Shown here: positions 1 through 10,124 of the stretch, one piece after another
Position numbering within the stretch: position 1 is the stretch's first letter
Layout of the letters: every line of letters begins with the position of its first letter
DNA from: Billgrantia campisalis
GTDB lineage: Bacteria; Pseudomonadota; Gammaproteobacteria; Pseudomonadales; Halomonadaceae
Length of the DNA: 64,000 bases
Assembly: GCF_022341425.1 (NCBI RefSeq)
Contig: NZ_JABFUC010000009.1
Coordinates: 62,001-126,000 of the forward strand
Reading direction: 5' to 3'
Notes under the pieces: model-generated
Told to the model about the DNA's origin: nothing
The model's input: the letters and a program-made list of their open reading frames with translations, nothing else
Database searches by the model: none
Program-made: the position numbers and the translations under genes

Positions 1-1245
1 GCGCTCGCCGCCGATCAGGCCGGCGGAGAGGCCGTAGCGGGTATCGTTGGCAAGCCGCAGGGCCTCGTCCCAGTCGCGGTAGCGATAGACCTTGAGCAGC
101 GGGCCGAAGTGCTCCTCGTCGGGCACCGGCAGGCCGGTCACGTCGATCAGCGCTGGCGACAGCAGGCTGGTGCCCTCGCGCTGCCGCTCCATGCGTGAGA
201 GCACAGTGCCGCCCAGCGCCTCGAGGTCGTCCTGGGCCTTGAGCAGGCCGTCGGCGGCCTCGACGCTGACCAGGCCGGCGTAGAAGGGAGCCGGCTCATC
301 GAACTGGCCGGCCACGCGCAGCCGGGCCATGGCGTCGCTGAGGGCGTCGAGCAGGTGATCGCCCACCTGCCCTTCCGGCACGATCAGCCGCCGGGCGCAG
401 GTGCAGCGCTGGCCGCCGGAGAGAAACGCCGACTGCAGAATGGTCAGCACGGCGGCGTCCTGGTCGGGCACGTCCTTGACCACCAGGGGGTTGTTGCCGC
501 CCAGCTCGAGAGCCAGGATCTTGTCGAGTTGGCCGGCGAACTGGCGATGCAAGAGCCCGCCTACCTTGGCGCTGCCGGTGAACAGCAGGCCGTCGATGTC
601 GGGGTGGGCCGAGAGCGCCTGGCCCACCGACGCGGCCCCCTGCACCAGGTTGATCACCCCCGCCGGCAGGCCCGCCTCCTGCCAGCAGGCCAGGGCCAGG
701 TCGGCGGTCAGCGGGGTCTGCTCGCTGGGTTTGAAGACCACCGTATTGCCGGCCAGCAGCGCCGGCACCATATGGCCATTGGGCAGATGGCCGGGGAAAT
801 TATAGGGGCCGAACACCGCCATCACCCCGTGGGGGCGGTGGCGCAGCACGGCGCGGGCATCGCCCAGGTCGCGCTCGCGCTCCCCGGTGCGCTCCTGGTA
901 GGCGCGCAGCGAGATCGCCACCTTGCCGATCATCGCCCCCACCTCGGTGCGCGCCTCCCACAGCGGCTTGCCGGTCTCACCGGCAATGGCCCGGGCCAGG
1001 ACCTCGCGATGGGACTCCAGCACCTCGCGGAAGCGCTCCACCAGCGCCTGGCGCTCGGCGAAAGAGGTGCGCGCCCAGGCCGGGAAGGCCTGACGAGCGG
1101 CCGCAACGGCCGCGGCGACCTGGGCCTCGGAGGCCGCCGCACCCTGCCACAGGGTCTCCCCGCACACCGGGTCGTACTTGATGAAACCCGGTCCCTCGCC
1201 GGCCTGGCGGGCGCCATCGATCAACAGCTGCTGGGTGGCCTTCAT
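1..1245 (-). CDS. astD: N-succinylglutamate 5-semialdehyde dehydrogenase (partial, C-terminus beyond window)
   Basis: Fourth step of the arginine succinyltransferase pathway: NAD-dependent oxidation of succinylglutamate semialdehyde to succinylglutamate. The reading frame is open from the ATG at 1245 to the window edge, about 415 codons. It begins MKATQQLLIDG and carries aldehyde dehydrogenase signatures: the substrate-pocket stretch FGPYNFPGHLPNGH, the general-base motif LELGGNN and the nucleophile motif GGQRCTCARR. The start overlaps the aruG stop by 4 nt (ATGA), so the two are translationally coupled. Order astC-aruF-aruG-astD matches the Pseudomonas aru operon. The 3' end lies outside the window, so completeness cannot be judged. 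Confidence 0.93.
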   Translation of the reverse strand, partial: MKATQQLLIDGARQAGEGPGFIKYDPVCGETLWQGAAASEAQVAAAVAAARQAFPAWARTSFAERQALVERFREVLESHREVLARAIAGETGKPLWEARTEVGAMIGKVAISLRAYQERTGERERDLGDARAVLRHRPHGVMAVFGPYNFPGHLPNGHMVPALLAGNTVVFKPSEQTPLTADLALACWQEAGLPAGVINLVQGAASVGQALSAHPDIDGLLFTGSAKVGGLLHRQFAGQLDKILALELGGNNPLVVKDVPDQDAAVLTILQSAFLSGGQRCTCARRLIVPEGQVGDHLLDALSDAMARLRVAGQFDEPAPFYAGLVSVEAADGLLKAQDDLEALGGTVLSRMERQREGTSLLSPALIDVTGLPVPDEEHFGPLLKVYRYRDWDEALRLANDTRYGLSAGLIGGER

Positions 1246-2291
1246 GGTGTCTCCTCGGTGTCCAGTACGCGCAGGATGTCGCCGGCGGCGACCTCGAGCC
1301 GACGGGCCTCCTGCGCGCTGAGAGTGATGATGTCGTCTGCGTTGGGGCCGCGGGCGACCCAGGCGGCGCGAAAGCCGGCCATGCCGGTGGTGGCCGCCAG
1401 CCAGCGCGGCCGCGCGGCCGGGTCTTCGCCCCCCGGTTCGACCTCCACCCGGCAGCGCCGCGACTTGCGAACCGCGCGCACATCGTCGATGTAGGCCTCC
1501 ACCGTGGGGCCGCCGTCGAAGATGTCGATGAAGCCCTCCCAGCGCAGCCCCTCCTTCTTGAGCATGGCCAGGGCCGGGCGGGTGTGCTCGTGAACCTGGC
1601 CGATGCAGGCCCGCGCCTCCTCCGAGAGGAAGGGCGTGTAGATCGGAAACTTGGGCATCAGCTCGCCGATGAAGCTCTTCTGGCCGAGCCCCGTCAGGCG
1701 GTCGGCCTCGTCGAAGTCCAGCGGAAAGAAGTGGCTGCCCAGGCACTCCCAGAAGGGGCTCTTGCCGCGCTCGTCGAAGACCCCGCGCATCTCCGCCAGC
1801 ACCTTGTCGGGAAAGCGGTCGCGAAACTCGGCCATGAACAGCCAGCGCATCATCGACAGCAGGGCGCCGTTGCGCTGGTGGCGGCGATCGGCGCCGCGAT
1901 ACTGGGGCCGCAGGAACAGCGAGGCCACCTCGGCATCGCCGGTGTGGTCGGAGCTGAGGAACAGGGTATCGATGGTGCGGTGCAGATCGAGCTGCACCGA
2001 GGAGTGGGCGAGCGTCCCCAGCCGGTAGTGGTAGAAAGGCACCTCGCGCCCCACCTGCCCCTCGATGGCGCAGCAGCCGGCCAGCTCACCGCTGGTCTCA
2101 TCCTCCAGCACGAAGAAGTAGAGGCGCCGGTCCACCGGCAGTCGCTCCTCGAAGGCGGCGACCGCCGAGGCGATCTTGGCCGCCAGGAACTCGCGATTAT
2201 CGGGCAGCGAGGTGAAGCCCACCCCGGTCTCCCGGGCCAGTGCCTGCAGCTCCGCCAGGTCGCCCTCGGCGATCGGTCGTATGCGCATCAC
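1242..2291 (-). CDS. aruG: Arginine/ornithine N-succinyltransferase, beta-type subunit
   Basis: Transfers succinyl from succinyl-CoA to the alpha-amino group of arginine, entry step of the AST pathway. The 349-aa protein starts MMRIRPIAEGDLAELQ and has the AstA/GNAT-like fold signatures: an N-terminal acyltransferase region, LFLRPQYRG, and a conserved FIDIFDGGPTVEAYIDD stretch near the end. It overlaps its upstream neighbour aruF by 4 nt and astD downstream by 4 nt. The two adjacent AstA paralogues correspond to the alpha and beta subunits known from Pseudomonas; the second position is beta by gene order. Enterobacteria have only one AstA, so the pair supports a pseudomonad/halomonad-type system. 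Confidence 0.9.
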   Translation of the reverse strand: MMRIRPIAEGDLAELQALARETGVGFTSLPDNREFLAAKIASAVAAFEERLPVDRRLYFFVLEDETSGELAGCCAIEGQVGREVPFYHYRLGTLAHSSVQLDLHRTIDTLFLSSDHTGDAEVASLFLRPQYRGADRRHQRNGALLSMMRWLFMAEFRDRFPDKVLAEMRGVFDERGKSPFWECLGSHFFPLDFDEADRLTGLGQKSFIGELMPKFPIYTPFLSEEARACIGQVHEHTRPALAMLKKEGLRWEGFIDIFDGGPTVEAYIDDVRAVRKSRRCRVEVEPGGEDPAARPRWLAATTGMAGFRAAWVARGPNADDIITLSAQEARRLEVAAGDILRVLDTEETP

Positions 2292-3361
2292 AGCTCTCCC
2301 TCGTCGAATCCGGGCTCGTCGTCATCGCTGCCGGGCAGGGCCAGGGGAGCGGCGAGCACCGCCCGCCCCTCCTCCACGCCAAGCAGCTCGGCATGCGCCG
2401 GCGATAGCATCAGCTGGCCGGTGGGCGACAGCGCATAGCGCGCCACCACGCAGCGGAAGTCGCCCAGACGCTGGTTGGCCACCATCGCCGGCTCGGCGTC
2501 GGGCAGCGTATGGGCCGGCCGCACCCGCACCGGATGCCAGGCGGCGCGGCGGAAGCTGGCCAGCCGCTCGCGCTCGCCCTTGATCACCGGTCCGGCGTCG
2601 AAGATGTCGACGTGGCGCGAGCGTAGGAACCCCTCGGCCAGCATCTCGGCCATGGCGCCTTCGTGGTCGGGATGTTCGCGGCCGATGGCGGCCCGCGCCT
2701 GGGGCGTGAGCAGCGCCAGGTAGAGCGGGAACTGCGGCATCACCTCGGCGATGAAGCTCTTCGAGCGCACCCCGGCCAGGTAGTTGATCTCGTGGTAGTC
2801 GCGCACGAAAAAGTGGCACCCCACGCTGTTCCAGAATGGCGACTCGCCGGCGTCGTCCAGGTAGCCGGGAAAGGCCATGGCCAGGATCTCGGCGAAACGC
2901 TCCGGGTACTGGGCGATGAACATCAGCCGCGCCCGGCGCAGCAGGCTCTCGGCGCTGGTGCCGCGGTAGCGCGGGTCCAGCGACAGGGCGCACAGCAGGG
3001 TCGCCTCGGAGACCTCATGGGAGAGCGCCAGGGTCGGCACCTCACGGCGCACGTTGAGCTGCTGGGAGGCGTGGATCAGCGTCTCCTGGCGATAGGTGTA
3101 GTAGGCCTCGCTGGCACCGGCCTCGGCGCGAATCGTGGCGGTGCCCACCACCTCGCCGCGCTCCAGGTCCTCGAGCACGAAGGCGTAGTGCTCGTCGCCG
3201 GGGAAGTCGACCTCCCGGGCGAAGGCCTGCCGCGAGCGGGCGATACGCTCCTCGAGACGATCACGGTGGGCCGGCAGATTGGTCAGGCGCGGCGTGGCAC
3301 TGCCCGCCAGCCGCTCCAGGGCCGGCAGGTCGGCCGACCGCACAGGGCGTACAACCATCAT
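2288..3361 (-). CDS. aruF: Arginine/ornithine N-succinyltransferase, alpha-type subunit
   Basis: AstA-family partner of the following gene; in Pseudomonas AruF and AruG together form the arginine/ornithine succinyltransferase. I place the start at the ATG at 3361 (MMVVRPVRSADLPAL) because GGAG lies 8 nt upstream; a longer frame to 3415 adds an unlikely Pro-rich leader. The protein, about 357 aa, shows the family stretches LSLDPRYRG and HVDIFDAGPVI. It ends in a 4-nt overlap with aruG and starts about 50 nt after the astC stop, so all four genes are probably one transcript. It is diverged from its neighbour but collinear over the whole length. Confidence 0.88.
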   Translation of the reverse strand: MMVVRPVRSADLPALERLAGSATPRLTNLPAHRDRLEERIARSRQAFAREVDFPGDEHYAFVLEDLERGEVVGTATIRAEAGASEAYYTYRQETLIHASQQLNVRREVPTLALSHEVSEATLLCALSLDPRYRGTSAESLLRRARLMFIAQYPERFAEILAMAFPGYLDDAGESPFWNSVGCHFFVRDYHEINYLAGVRSKSFIAEVMPQFPLYLALLTPQARAAIGREHPDHEGAMAEMLAEGFLRSRHVDIFDAGPVIKGERERLASFRRAAWHPVRVRPAHTLPDAEPAMVANQRLGDFRCVVARYALSPTGQLMLSPAHAELLGVEEGRAVLAAPLALPGSDDDEPGFDEGEL

Positions 3362-3411
3362 GGCAGGGTCTCCGGGTCGGGTTGCGGCGTCTGGCACGGC
3401 GCGGCCGGGGC

Positions 3412-4770
<1,359 letters not shown>

Positions 4771-4804
4771 CTAGGCTGACAATCCGTCGGTCAAGGAGCG
4801 TCCC

Positions 4805-5431
4805 ATGTTCAATACCACCCGCTGGAACCGAATCCGCTACGGTCTCTACTCGCCGTTCTACGATGCGGTGGCCGATCGTGCCTTTCGCAAGGCGCGACAG
4901 GTCTCCCTGGAGCAGGTGGACTGGCAGCCCGGTATGCGCGTGCTGCTGGTAGGCGCCGGCACCGGACTGGACCTCCCCTGGCTGCCACGCGATGTGGAGC
5001 TGCATGCCACTGACCTGTCACCGGCCATGGTCAAGCGCCTGGAAGCTCGCGCCGAGCACCTGGGGATGGACGTGGTCTGTCGGGTCATGGACGCCGAGGC
5101 GCTGGACTATCCCGACGGCCACTTCGACGTGGTGATCATGCACCTGATCCTGGCAGTGATGCCGCATCCCGAGGAGGGCCTGGCCGAGGCCCACCGGGTC
5201 CTGAACGATGCCGGCCAGCTGTGTGTGATGGATAAGTTCCAGGCCGACGAGCGCCCCGCCGGGGTGGCGCGCCGGGCGCTCAACGCCCTGACCTCGGCGA
5301 TTGCCACCGATATCACCCGCCAGGCGCGCCCGCTGCTGGAGGCTGCCGGTTTCACCGTCACCCTCGACCGGCCGGTGCTGATGGGGTCGCTGTTTCGCAC
5401 CCTGCTGGCGCACAAGGCACCCGGTGACTGA
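4805..5431 (+). CDS. Class I SAM-dependent methyltransferase (phospholipid N-methyltransferase-like)
   Basis: A 208-aa Rossmann methyltransferase. Motif I is VLLVGAGTGLDLPWLP (around residues 46-60), followed by the acidic ATDLSPAMV loop (motif II) and DVVIMHLILAVMPHP (motif IV region). The N-terminal YGLYSPFYDAVAD and overall size resemble the PmtA-like phosphatidylethanolamine N-methyltransferases and UbiE-like enzymes, but substrate cannot be assigned. It is transcribed divergently from the ast operon and converges on the GlxA-type regulator, with 8 nt between the two stops. GGAG sits just upstream of the ATG. Confidence 0.75.
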   Translation: MFNTTRWNRIRYGLYSPFYDAVADRAFRKARQVSLEQVDWQPGMRVLLVGAGTGLDLPWLPRDVELHATDLSPAMVKRLEARAEHLGMDVVCRVMDAEALDYPDGHFDVVIMHLILAVMPHPEEGLAEAHRVLNDAGQLCVMDKFQADERPAGVARRALNALTSAIATDITRQARPLLEAAGFTVTLDRPVLMGSLFRTLLAHKAPGD

Positions 5432-5439
5432 GCATCGGC

Positions 5440-6417
5440 TCAACTCAGCCGCTCTTCCCGGGGGGTGACCCCGAAATGGTTGCGGTAGGCGGTGGAGAAG
5501 TGGGCCGGCGAGGAGAAGCCGGTCTTCAGGGCGATCTCCCCGGCGGGCTGCTCGCTCTCGCGCAGCAGGCGCCGCGCCTCCTGCAGGCGCAGGTCGAGGT
5601 AGTAGCGGCCGGGCACCGCCTGCAGGTACTTCTTGAACAGCCGCTCCAGTTGGCGGCGCGAGATGCCCAGATGCTCGGCCAGCTCATGGGTGGTCAGCGG
5701 CTCCTCGATATTGGCCTCCATCAGCTGCACCGCATCCACCAGCTGCGCCGGCGCGTGCCCCAGGCGGGTACGCAGGGGCACCTGCTGGGGCTCGTCGGCC
5801 ATGCGAATGCGCTCCAGCACGAAGTGCTCGGAGACGCGCTCGGCCAACTCGCTGCCGTGATGGGCGGCGATCAGGGTCATCATCATGTCCATCGCCGCGG
5901 TACCGCCGCCGCAGGTGAGGCGGTCCCGGTCGATCTCGAACAGCTGCTGGGAGAGTCTCACCCGCGGGAAGGCCCGGGTGAAGGCGGCGAAGCGCTGCCA
6001 CGGCAGGGTGGCGCGGTAGCCGTCCAGCACCCCGGCGCGCGCCAGCAGCTCGGTGCCGCCACCGACGCCCACCAGCACCGTGCCGCTGCGTCCCAGGCGG
6101 CGCAGGCAGGCCAGCGGCAGCGACTCATCGCCGGCGGGCAACGGGCTCGGGGCGCACACGACCAGCATGTCCAGGGTGTCCGGCACGGTCTCGAAGGGCT
6201 GGCCGGCGGCCAGGCTGAGCTCGGCGAGGCTGGGCACCTCGCGCCCCCCCGCGCTGAAGGCCTGCACCCGGTAGAGGCGTCCGCCGGCTAGCTGGTTGGC
6301 CACCATCAACGGCTCCAGCGCACAGGCCTGGGCCAGCAGCGAGAAGCCCGGCAGGGTCAGCACGCCGACCCGACGGGACGACGATGATGTGGATAGCGGG
6401 TTGGAAGTATCGGGCAT
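5440..6417 (-). CDS. GlxA/ArgR-type AraC-family transcriptional regulator
   Basis: A 325-aa two-domain regulator. The N-terminal two thirds is a DJ-1/PfpI-like (glutamine-amidotransferase fold) domain beginning VGVLTLPGFSLLAQACALEP; the C-terminal third is an AraC helix-turn-helix pair (HLGISRRQLERLFKKYL and IALKTGFSSPAHFSTAYR). The Pseudomonas aeruginosa regulator ArgR, which controls aru and aot genes, has this architecture and size, and this gene lies beside the aru operon. I therefore infer that it is the arginine-responsive activator, although it is separated from the operon by the methyltransferase and other GlxA paralogues are possible. Confidence 0.75.
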   Translation of the reverse strand: MPDTSNPLSTSSSSRRVGVLTLPGFSLLAQACALEPLMVANQLAGGRLYRVQAFSAGGREVPSLAELSLAAGQPFETVPDTLDMLVVCAPSPLPAGDESLPLACLRRLGRSGTVLVGVGGGTELLARAGVLDGYRATLPWQRFAAFTRAFPRVRLSQQLFEIDRDRLTCGGGTAAMDMMMTLIAAHHGSELAERVSEHFVLERIRMADEPQQVPLRTRLGHAPAQLVDAVQLMEANIEEPLTTHELAEHLGISRRQLERLFKKYLQAVPGRYYLDLRLQEARRLLRESEQPAGEIALKTGFSSPAHFSTAYRNHFGVTPREERLS

Positions 6418-6564
6418 GGAACGCAGCGCCGTGAGCCGAATCGAGGCTGTGATCTTACTCGATTGGCAGGGGCTGCGCCGAGCGCCGGGCGGAGCAGCGA
6501 GACTCCCCGTTCCGGCAGCTCAGGTCAGGCGGCTCCCCCGGGCCCGCGGCGGCCGGCCCGGCGG

Positions 6565-6650
6565 ATCCTCACATATACCCCATATGCTCCGGTTCCTGTG
6601 CGCCGGGCGCCTTGCGCTTCATCTCGCTCGGCGATTTGTTCAGCGATTCC
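6565..6650. repeat. Dispersed repeat, diverged copy
   Basis: About 81 bp (6565-6645) repeat 6946-7026 with a single mismatch seen (6602 g versus t), continuing loosely to 6650. The region to the left (around 6550-6564) resembles the matching part of the full copy only weakly, so this is either a 3'-half copy or a full copy with a decayed left end. It directly abuts the stop codon of the small membrane protein at 6652. Confidence 0.85.
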
Positions 6651-6651
6651 C

Positions 6652-6852
6652 TCAGGGCCAGACCAGCGTGAAGATCAGAATCGCACCGGCGATCAACGCC
6701 GCCACCAGCAGGACCCAGTGCAGGTTCTGGGGCGGCTGCTTGGCCTCCGGCTGGTCCTCGTCCGGCTCGGGGTGTTCGAAATCCTCCGGCTGCCTCACTT
6801 CCTTGAGGTGCTGGCGCTCCTCTTCCGGCGTCTTGCTTTCCCTGGTATCCAT
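6652..6852 (-). CDS. Small single-pass membrane protein
   Basis: A 66-aa protein starting MDTRESKTPEEERQH at 6852, with GGAG 7 nt upstream; the longer reading from 6888 would run into the adjacent repeat and is not preferred. The first 40 residues are highly charged and rich in E, P and Q. A single hydrophobic C-terminal segment follows (LHWVLLVAALIAGAILIFTLV), giving a tail-anchored topology. I do not recognise a family. It sits between two copies of a dispersed repeat. Confidence 0.6.
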   Translation of the reverse strand: MDTRESKTPEEERQHLKEVRQPEDFEHPEPDEDQPEAKQPPQNLHWVLLVAALIAGAILIFTLVWP

Positions 6853-6873
6853 CGCGGCTCTCCATCGGCTTAG

Positions 6874-7031
6874 GGAAACACTGCACAAATGCCTACGCGA
6901 GCGAATCGCTGCGTTGCGCGGTGCTGGTGCGCCAGCCCGGTCGGAATCCTCACATATACCCCATATGCTCCGGTTCCTGTGCTCCGGGCGCCTTGCGCTT
7001 CATCTCGCTCGGCGATTTGTTCAGCGCTTCC
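6874..7031. repeat. Dispersed repeat with terminal inverted repeats, complete copy
   Basis: A 158-bp unit whose ends are imperfect 17-bp inverted repeats: 6874-6890 pairs with 7015-7031 with three mismatches. It has no convincing coding content; a 60-codon frame across it ends in a repeated peptide and is probably spurious. The distal half recurs at 6565-6650, and a relative with the same layout lies at 60622-60790. It could be a MITE-like or large REP-type element. Confidence 0.7.
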
Positions 7032-7079
7032 ATGGGGTGTCTGCCCGGCCAATCGGGCACGGAGCCTGATTCGCCGGGA

Positions 7080-8276
7080 CTATACAGTCACGACATCGAA
7101 GCTCACGTCCGGGTTCACATCGGCCTCATAGTCCACGTCGTCGCGACCGAACCCGAACAGCTTCAGGAAGTCGTGCTTGTACCCAGCATAGTCGGTGATC
7201 TCGAAAAGGTTCTCGGTGGTCACCTTGGGCCACAGCGCCTTGCATGCCTGCTGGACGTCGTCGCGCAGCTCCCAGTCGTCCAGGCGCAGCCGGCCGACCT
7301 CGTCGGTGACGCAGCCGCTGCCGTAGAGGCACTCGCCGAACAGGCGATTGAGCTGGTCGATGGTGCCCTCGTGCAGGCCCTTCTCCTTCATTACCTTGTA
7401 GACCATGGCGATATACAGCGGCATCACCGGAATGGCGGCGCTGGCCTGGGTCACCACCGACTTGAGCACCGCCACGTTGGCCCCGCCACCGGTGGCCTTG
7501 AGCCGGGCATCGATCTCACCGGCGGCACGGTCCAGGTCCTCCTTGGCCTTGCCCAGGGCCCCGTGCCAGTAGATCGGCCAGGTGATCTCGGTGCCGATGT
7601 AGCTGAACGCCACGCTGCGCGCCCCCGGAGCCAGCACGCCGGCCTTGTCCAGGGCGTCGATCCAGAGCTCCCAGTCCTCGCCGCCCATCACCGCCTTGGT
7701 GTCCTCGATCTCCTGCTCGGTGGCGGGCTCCACCTCGGCCTCGATGATGGTGTCCTTGTTGGTATCGATGGCGGTGGCCCGGTAAGTCTCGCCGATCGGC
7801 TTCAAGCTGGAGCGCTTGAGCTCACCGGAGTCGGGCAACTTGCGCACCGGGGAGGCCAGCGAGTAGACCACCAGGTCCACCTGCCCCAGGTCCTGCTGGA
7901 TCAGCTCGATGGCCTTGTCGCGCACCTCATGGGAGAAGGCATCGCCGTTGATCGAGCGGCTGTAGCGCCCCTCGGACTTGGCGAAACGGTCGAAGGCGGC
8001 GCTGTTGTACCAGCCGGCGGTGCCGGGCTTCTTCTCGCTGCCGGGCTTCTCGAAGAAGACCCCCAGGGTGTCGGCCCCGTAGCCGAAGGCGGCGGTGATA
8101 CGCGCCGCCAGGCCGTAGCCGCTGGAAGCCCCAATCACCAGCACCTTCTTGGGTCCCTGCTGCGTGTTCAGGCCGCGGGCGCGAGTCGCCTCGATCTGCT
8201 CGAGCACGTTCTTCTCGCAGCCGACGGGATGGGTAGTGGTGCAGATGAAACCGCGAACCTTGGGTTTGATGATCAC
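7080..8276 (-). CDS. fabV: Trans-2-enoyl-ACP reductase FabV
   Basis: Last reduction of each fatty-acid elongation cycle, NADH-dependent, in the cytoplasm. It is a member of the FabV family (extended SDR), which is known to be insensitive to triclosan. The GTG at 8276 gives [20 protein letters not shown], matching the usual FabV N-terminus, with GAGGT 5 nt upstream; an ATG at 8288 would add four residues. Visible motifs are the nucleotide-binding [16 protein letters not shown] and the family catalytic Y-x8-K ([10 protein letters not shown]). About 398 aa, the normal length. It stands alone between a repeat element and a divergent small gene. Confidence 0.95.
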   Translation of the reverse strand: MIIKPKVRGFICTTTHPVGCEKNVLEQIEATRARGLNTQQGPKKVLVIGASSGYGLAARITAAFGYGADTLGVFFEKPGSEKKPGTAGWYNSAAFDRFAKSEGRYSRSINGDAFSHEVRDKAIELIQQDLGQVDLVVYSLASPVRKLPDSGELKRSSLKPIGETYRATAIDTNKDTIIEAEVEPATEQEIEDTKAVMGGEDWELWIDALDKAGVLAPGARSVAFSYIGTEITWPIYWHGALGKAKEDLDRAAGEIDARLKATGGGANVAVLKSVVTQASAAIPVMPLYIAMVYKVMKEKGLHEGTIDQLNRLFGECLYGSGCVTDEVGRLRLDDWELRDDVQQACKALWPKVTTENLFEITDYAGYKHDFLKLFGFGRDDVDYEADVNPDVSFDVVTV

Positions 8277-8457
8277 GACTGACCTCATTGTTGATGTCGG
8301 GCGCCCCACGGGCGGCACCCGAGCGAGTAAAGTAGGTTGTGGCGATATTCTAGCGGCCGCCACCCTTCCTGTCCGCCCTTGTCCTGTCCGCTCTTGAGCC
8401 GCGCCCGGGAGTGGGGCAGGATGCCTTTCCCGGGTAACGCGCAGGCAGGAGATGACG

Positions 8458-8847
8458 ATGGATGCTCAGACGCTGGTCGATGAACGCGGCGAGCTGTGGC
8501 TGGCGCTGGCCCCGCTGTGGCTGGACCGCGAGCCGAGCGAGCGCGATTTCGCACGCATGGTGGAAGTGATCGAGCGCCACGACCTGACCCTGAACGAGCT
8601 GGAATGGGTCTTTCGCATCGAGCTGGCGCCGGTACTGGCGCGCAACCAGATGTCGATGGCCGGCGAATGGCGCCACTTCGACGAATACAAGCTGATGCAG
8701 CGCCTGGTGGCCCACAACCTGCGGCTCAAGGGCTGGCGACGCACGAGCTGGTCGCTGTTCTCGGGACTGACCACCATGATGACGCGCCACCGTTGGAACG
8801 AGCTCATGCTGCGGGTGATGGTGGCCCGCGGCGAGACGCCCCACTGA
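8458..8847 (+). CDS. DUF7079-like conserved hypothetical protein
   Basis: A 129-aa soluble, helix-rich protein. The ATG at 8458 has AGGAG with a 6-nt gap; the in-frame ATG at 8452 abuts the ribosome site and is unlikely. The stretch [20 protein letters not shown] resembles the conserved core of DUF7079 proteins as I remember them (EV.PVL..N...AGEW..F). Function is unknown. The gene converges with the glutathione peroxidase gene, with 2 nt between stops. Confidence 0.65.
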   Translation: MDAQTLVDERGELWLALAPLWLDREPSERDFARMVEVIERHDLTLNELEWVFRIELAPVLARNQMSMAGEWRHFDEYKLMQRLVAHNLRLKGWRRTSWSLFSGLTTMMTRHRWNELMLRVMVARGETPH

Positions 8848-8849
8848 GC

Positions 8850-9335
8850 TCAATGCTCGTCCAGCGCCTGCTCCAGGGCCAGCTCCAGGGCCGCGCCGTT
8901 CTCCCCCGGTGAGAAGCGCTGCAGCACGCGTCCGTCGCGAGCGACCAGAAACTTGGTGAAGTTCCACTTGATCGCCGTGGTGCCGAGCACCCCCGGCGCC
9001 GAGCGCTTGAGCTCCACGAACAGCGGGTGGGCGCCGCGCCCGTTGACCTTGACCTTCTGCATCAGCGGGAAGGTCACCCCGTACTCCCGCGAGCAGAGGG
9101 CGCAGAAGTCCAGCGCCGACTCCGGCGCCTGACGGGCGAACTGGTTGCAGGGAAAGCCGAGCACGGTGAAGCCCCGTTCGCGGTGGCGACGATAGAGGCG
9201 TTCCAGGTCGCGCAGCTGAGACGTGAAGCCACAGCGGCTGGCCACATTGACGATCAGCAGCACCTGCCCCTGCAGGGCCCCGAGGTTGAACGGTTCGCCG
9301 CTGTAGGTGCGGCATTCATGGTCGTGAATGGACAT
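8850..9335 (-). CDS. Glutathione peroxidase family protein (Cys type)
   Basis: A thiol peroxidase that reduces hydrogen peroxide or lipid hydroperoxides, using thioredoxin or glutathione. The 161-aa protein has the family blocks in order: VNVASRCGFTSQL (peroxidatic Cys, not Sec), FTVLGFPCNQFARQAPES (usual Gln and resolving-Cys region) and IKWNFTKFLVARDG (Trp-Asn of the catalytic tetrad). Length is normal for BtuE-type bacterial enzymes. No signal peptide, so it is cytoplasmic. Whether thioredoxin or glutathione is the donor cannot be told from sequence. Confidence 0.9.
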   Translation of the reverse strand: MSIHDHECRTYSGEPFNLGALQGQVLLIVNVASRCGFTSQLRDLERLYRRHRERGFTVLGFPCNQFARQAPESALDFCALCSREYGVTFPLMQKVKVNGRGAHPLFVELKRSAPGVLGTTAIKWNFTKFLVARDGRVLQRFSPGENGAALELALEQALDEH

Positions 9336-9449
9336 GTGTCGCCTGCCTTGGAGTCACCTATCACGATGCCACGTCGTTTGCGGCGGCGCCAGCCCGTCGA
9401 CCCGACCGGAGCCGGCCCACCCCGGGCCCCGCGCGCCCCGCCGGCGGTC

Positions 9450-9998
9450 TCATTCCGGCGCCGCAAGCCAGCCCTCCCGCACCAGCGCCTCCACGGCCTG
9501 GCGAGTGTCCGGGGTGGCCTCGGCCATGGCCAGGGCCTGCCCCAGAGGCGCCCAGAAGGCCTCGGCGACCTCCTCCGCCTGTAGGATCAGAGGACCATCG
9601 TAGTCGACGACGAAGGCGCTGCCGAAGATATGGTTGCCGCCCTGGTCGTGCATGAACTCCAGCGCATGGTGAAGCGGCACCCCGCGGATGCCCAGCTCCT
9701 CGGCCAGCTCGCGGCGGGCCGCCACATGCACCGCCTCGCCGGCGCCGACCACCCCGCCGGCGGCGAGGTCGAGCGCACCGGGGAACACCTCCTTGGTCAG
9801 GGTGCGGCGCTGCACACAAAGCTCGCCGCGGGCATTGCGCACCACTACGTAGGTGGCGCGATGCCAGAAGTGGAAGCGGCGCATCAGCGCCCGCGAGGCA
9901 CTGCCGCAGGGGCGATTGCGAGCATCCACCAATTGGATGGACTCGTCGGCAATCCGCGGCGCCGGCAGCGCCTGATCAAAGGGGGTGGGGACCGTCAC
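9450..9998 (-). CDS. Nudix hydrolase (YfcD-like)
   Basis: About 182 aa. The GTG start at 9998 is chosen because a perfect AAGGAG lies 6 nt upstream; that site would fall inside the gene if the ATG at 10019 were used. The Nudix box GX5EX7REUXEEXGU is intact: GGVVGAGEAVHVAARRELAEELG. Residues such as FHFWHRATYVVV and VQRRTLTKEVFPG place it with the IDI/YfcD-like branch of Nudix enzymes, which act on nucleoside or isoprenoid diphosphates; the true substrate is unknown. It is divergent from aidB. Confidence 0.88.
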   Translation of the reverse strand: MTVPTPFDQALPAPRIADESIQLVDARNRPCGSASRALMRRFHFWHRATYVVVRNARGELCVQRRTLTKEVFPGALDLAAGGVVGAGEAVHVAARRELAEELGIRGVPLHHALEFMHDQGGNHIFGSAFVVDYDGPLILQAEEVAEAFWAPLGQALAMAEATPDTRQAVEALVREGWLAAPE

Positions 9999-10124
9999 GG
10001 CTCTCTCCTTAGCCATCATGCCCCCAGCCTACTCAGCAGCAGGCCGGGCGTCACCCCCACATCACATTGACCGGCGCCACGGCACTGACCATGCTGCGGT
10101 CAGGCCCCCCCGAGGAGCGCTGCC

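Noticed and set aside
355..1494. Plus-strand frame opposite astD and aruG
   Set aside because: It is antisense to the clear aldehyde dehydrogenase and succinyltransferase genes and has the typical Gly/Gln/His-rich shadow composition.
6870..7052. Sixty-codon minus-strand frame within the repeat element
   Set aside because: It lies entirely in a dispersed repeat, has no ribosome site, and its peptide resembles the frame across the other copy only because the DNA is repeated.
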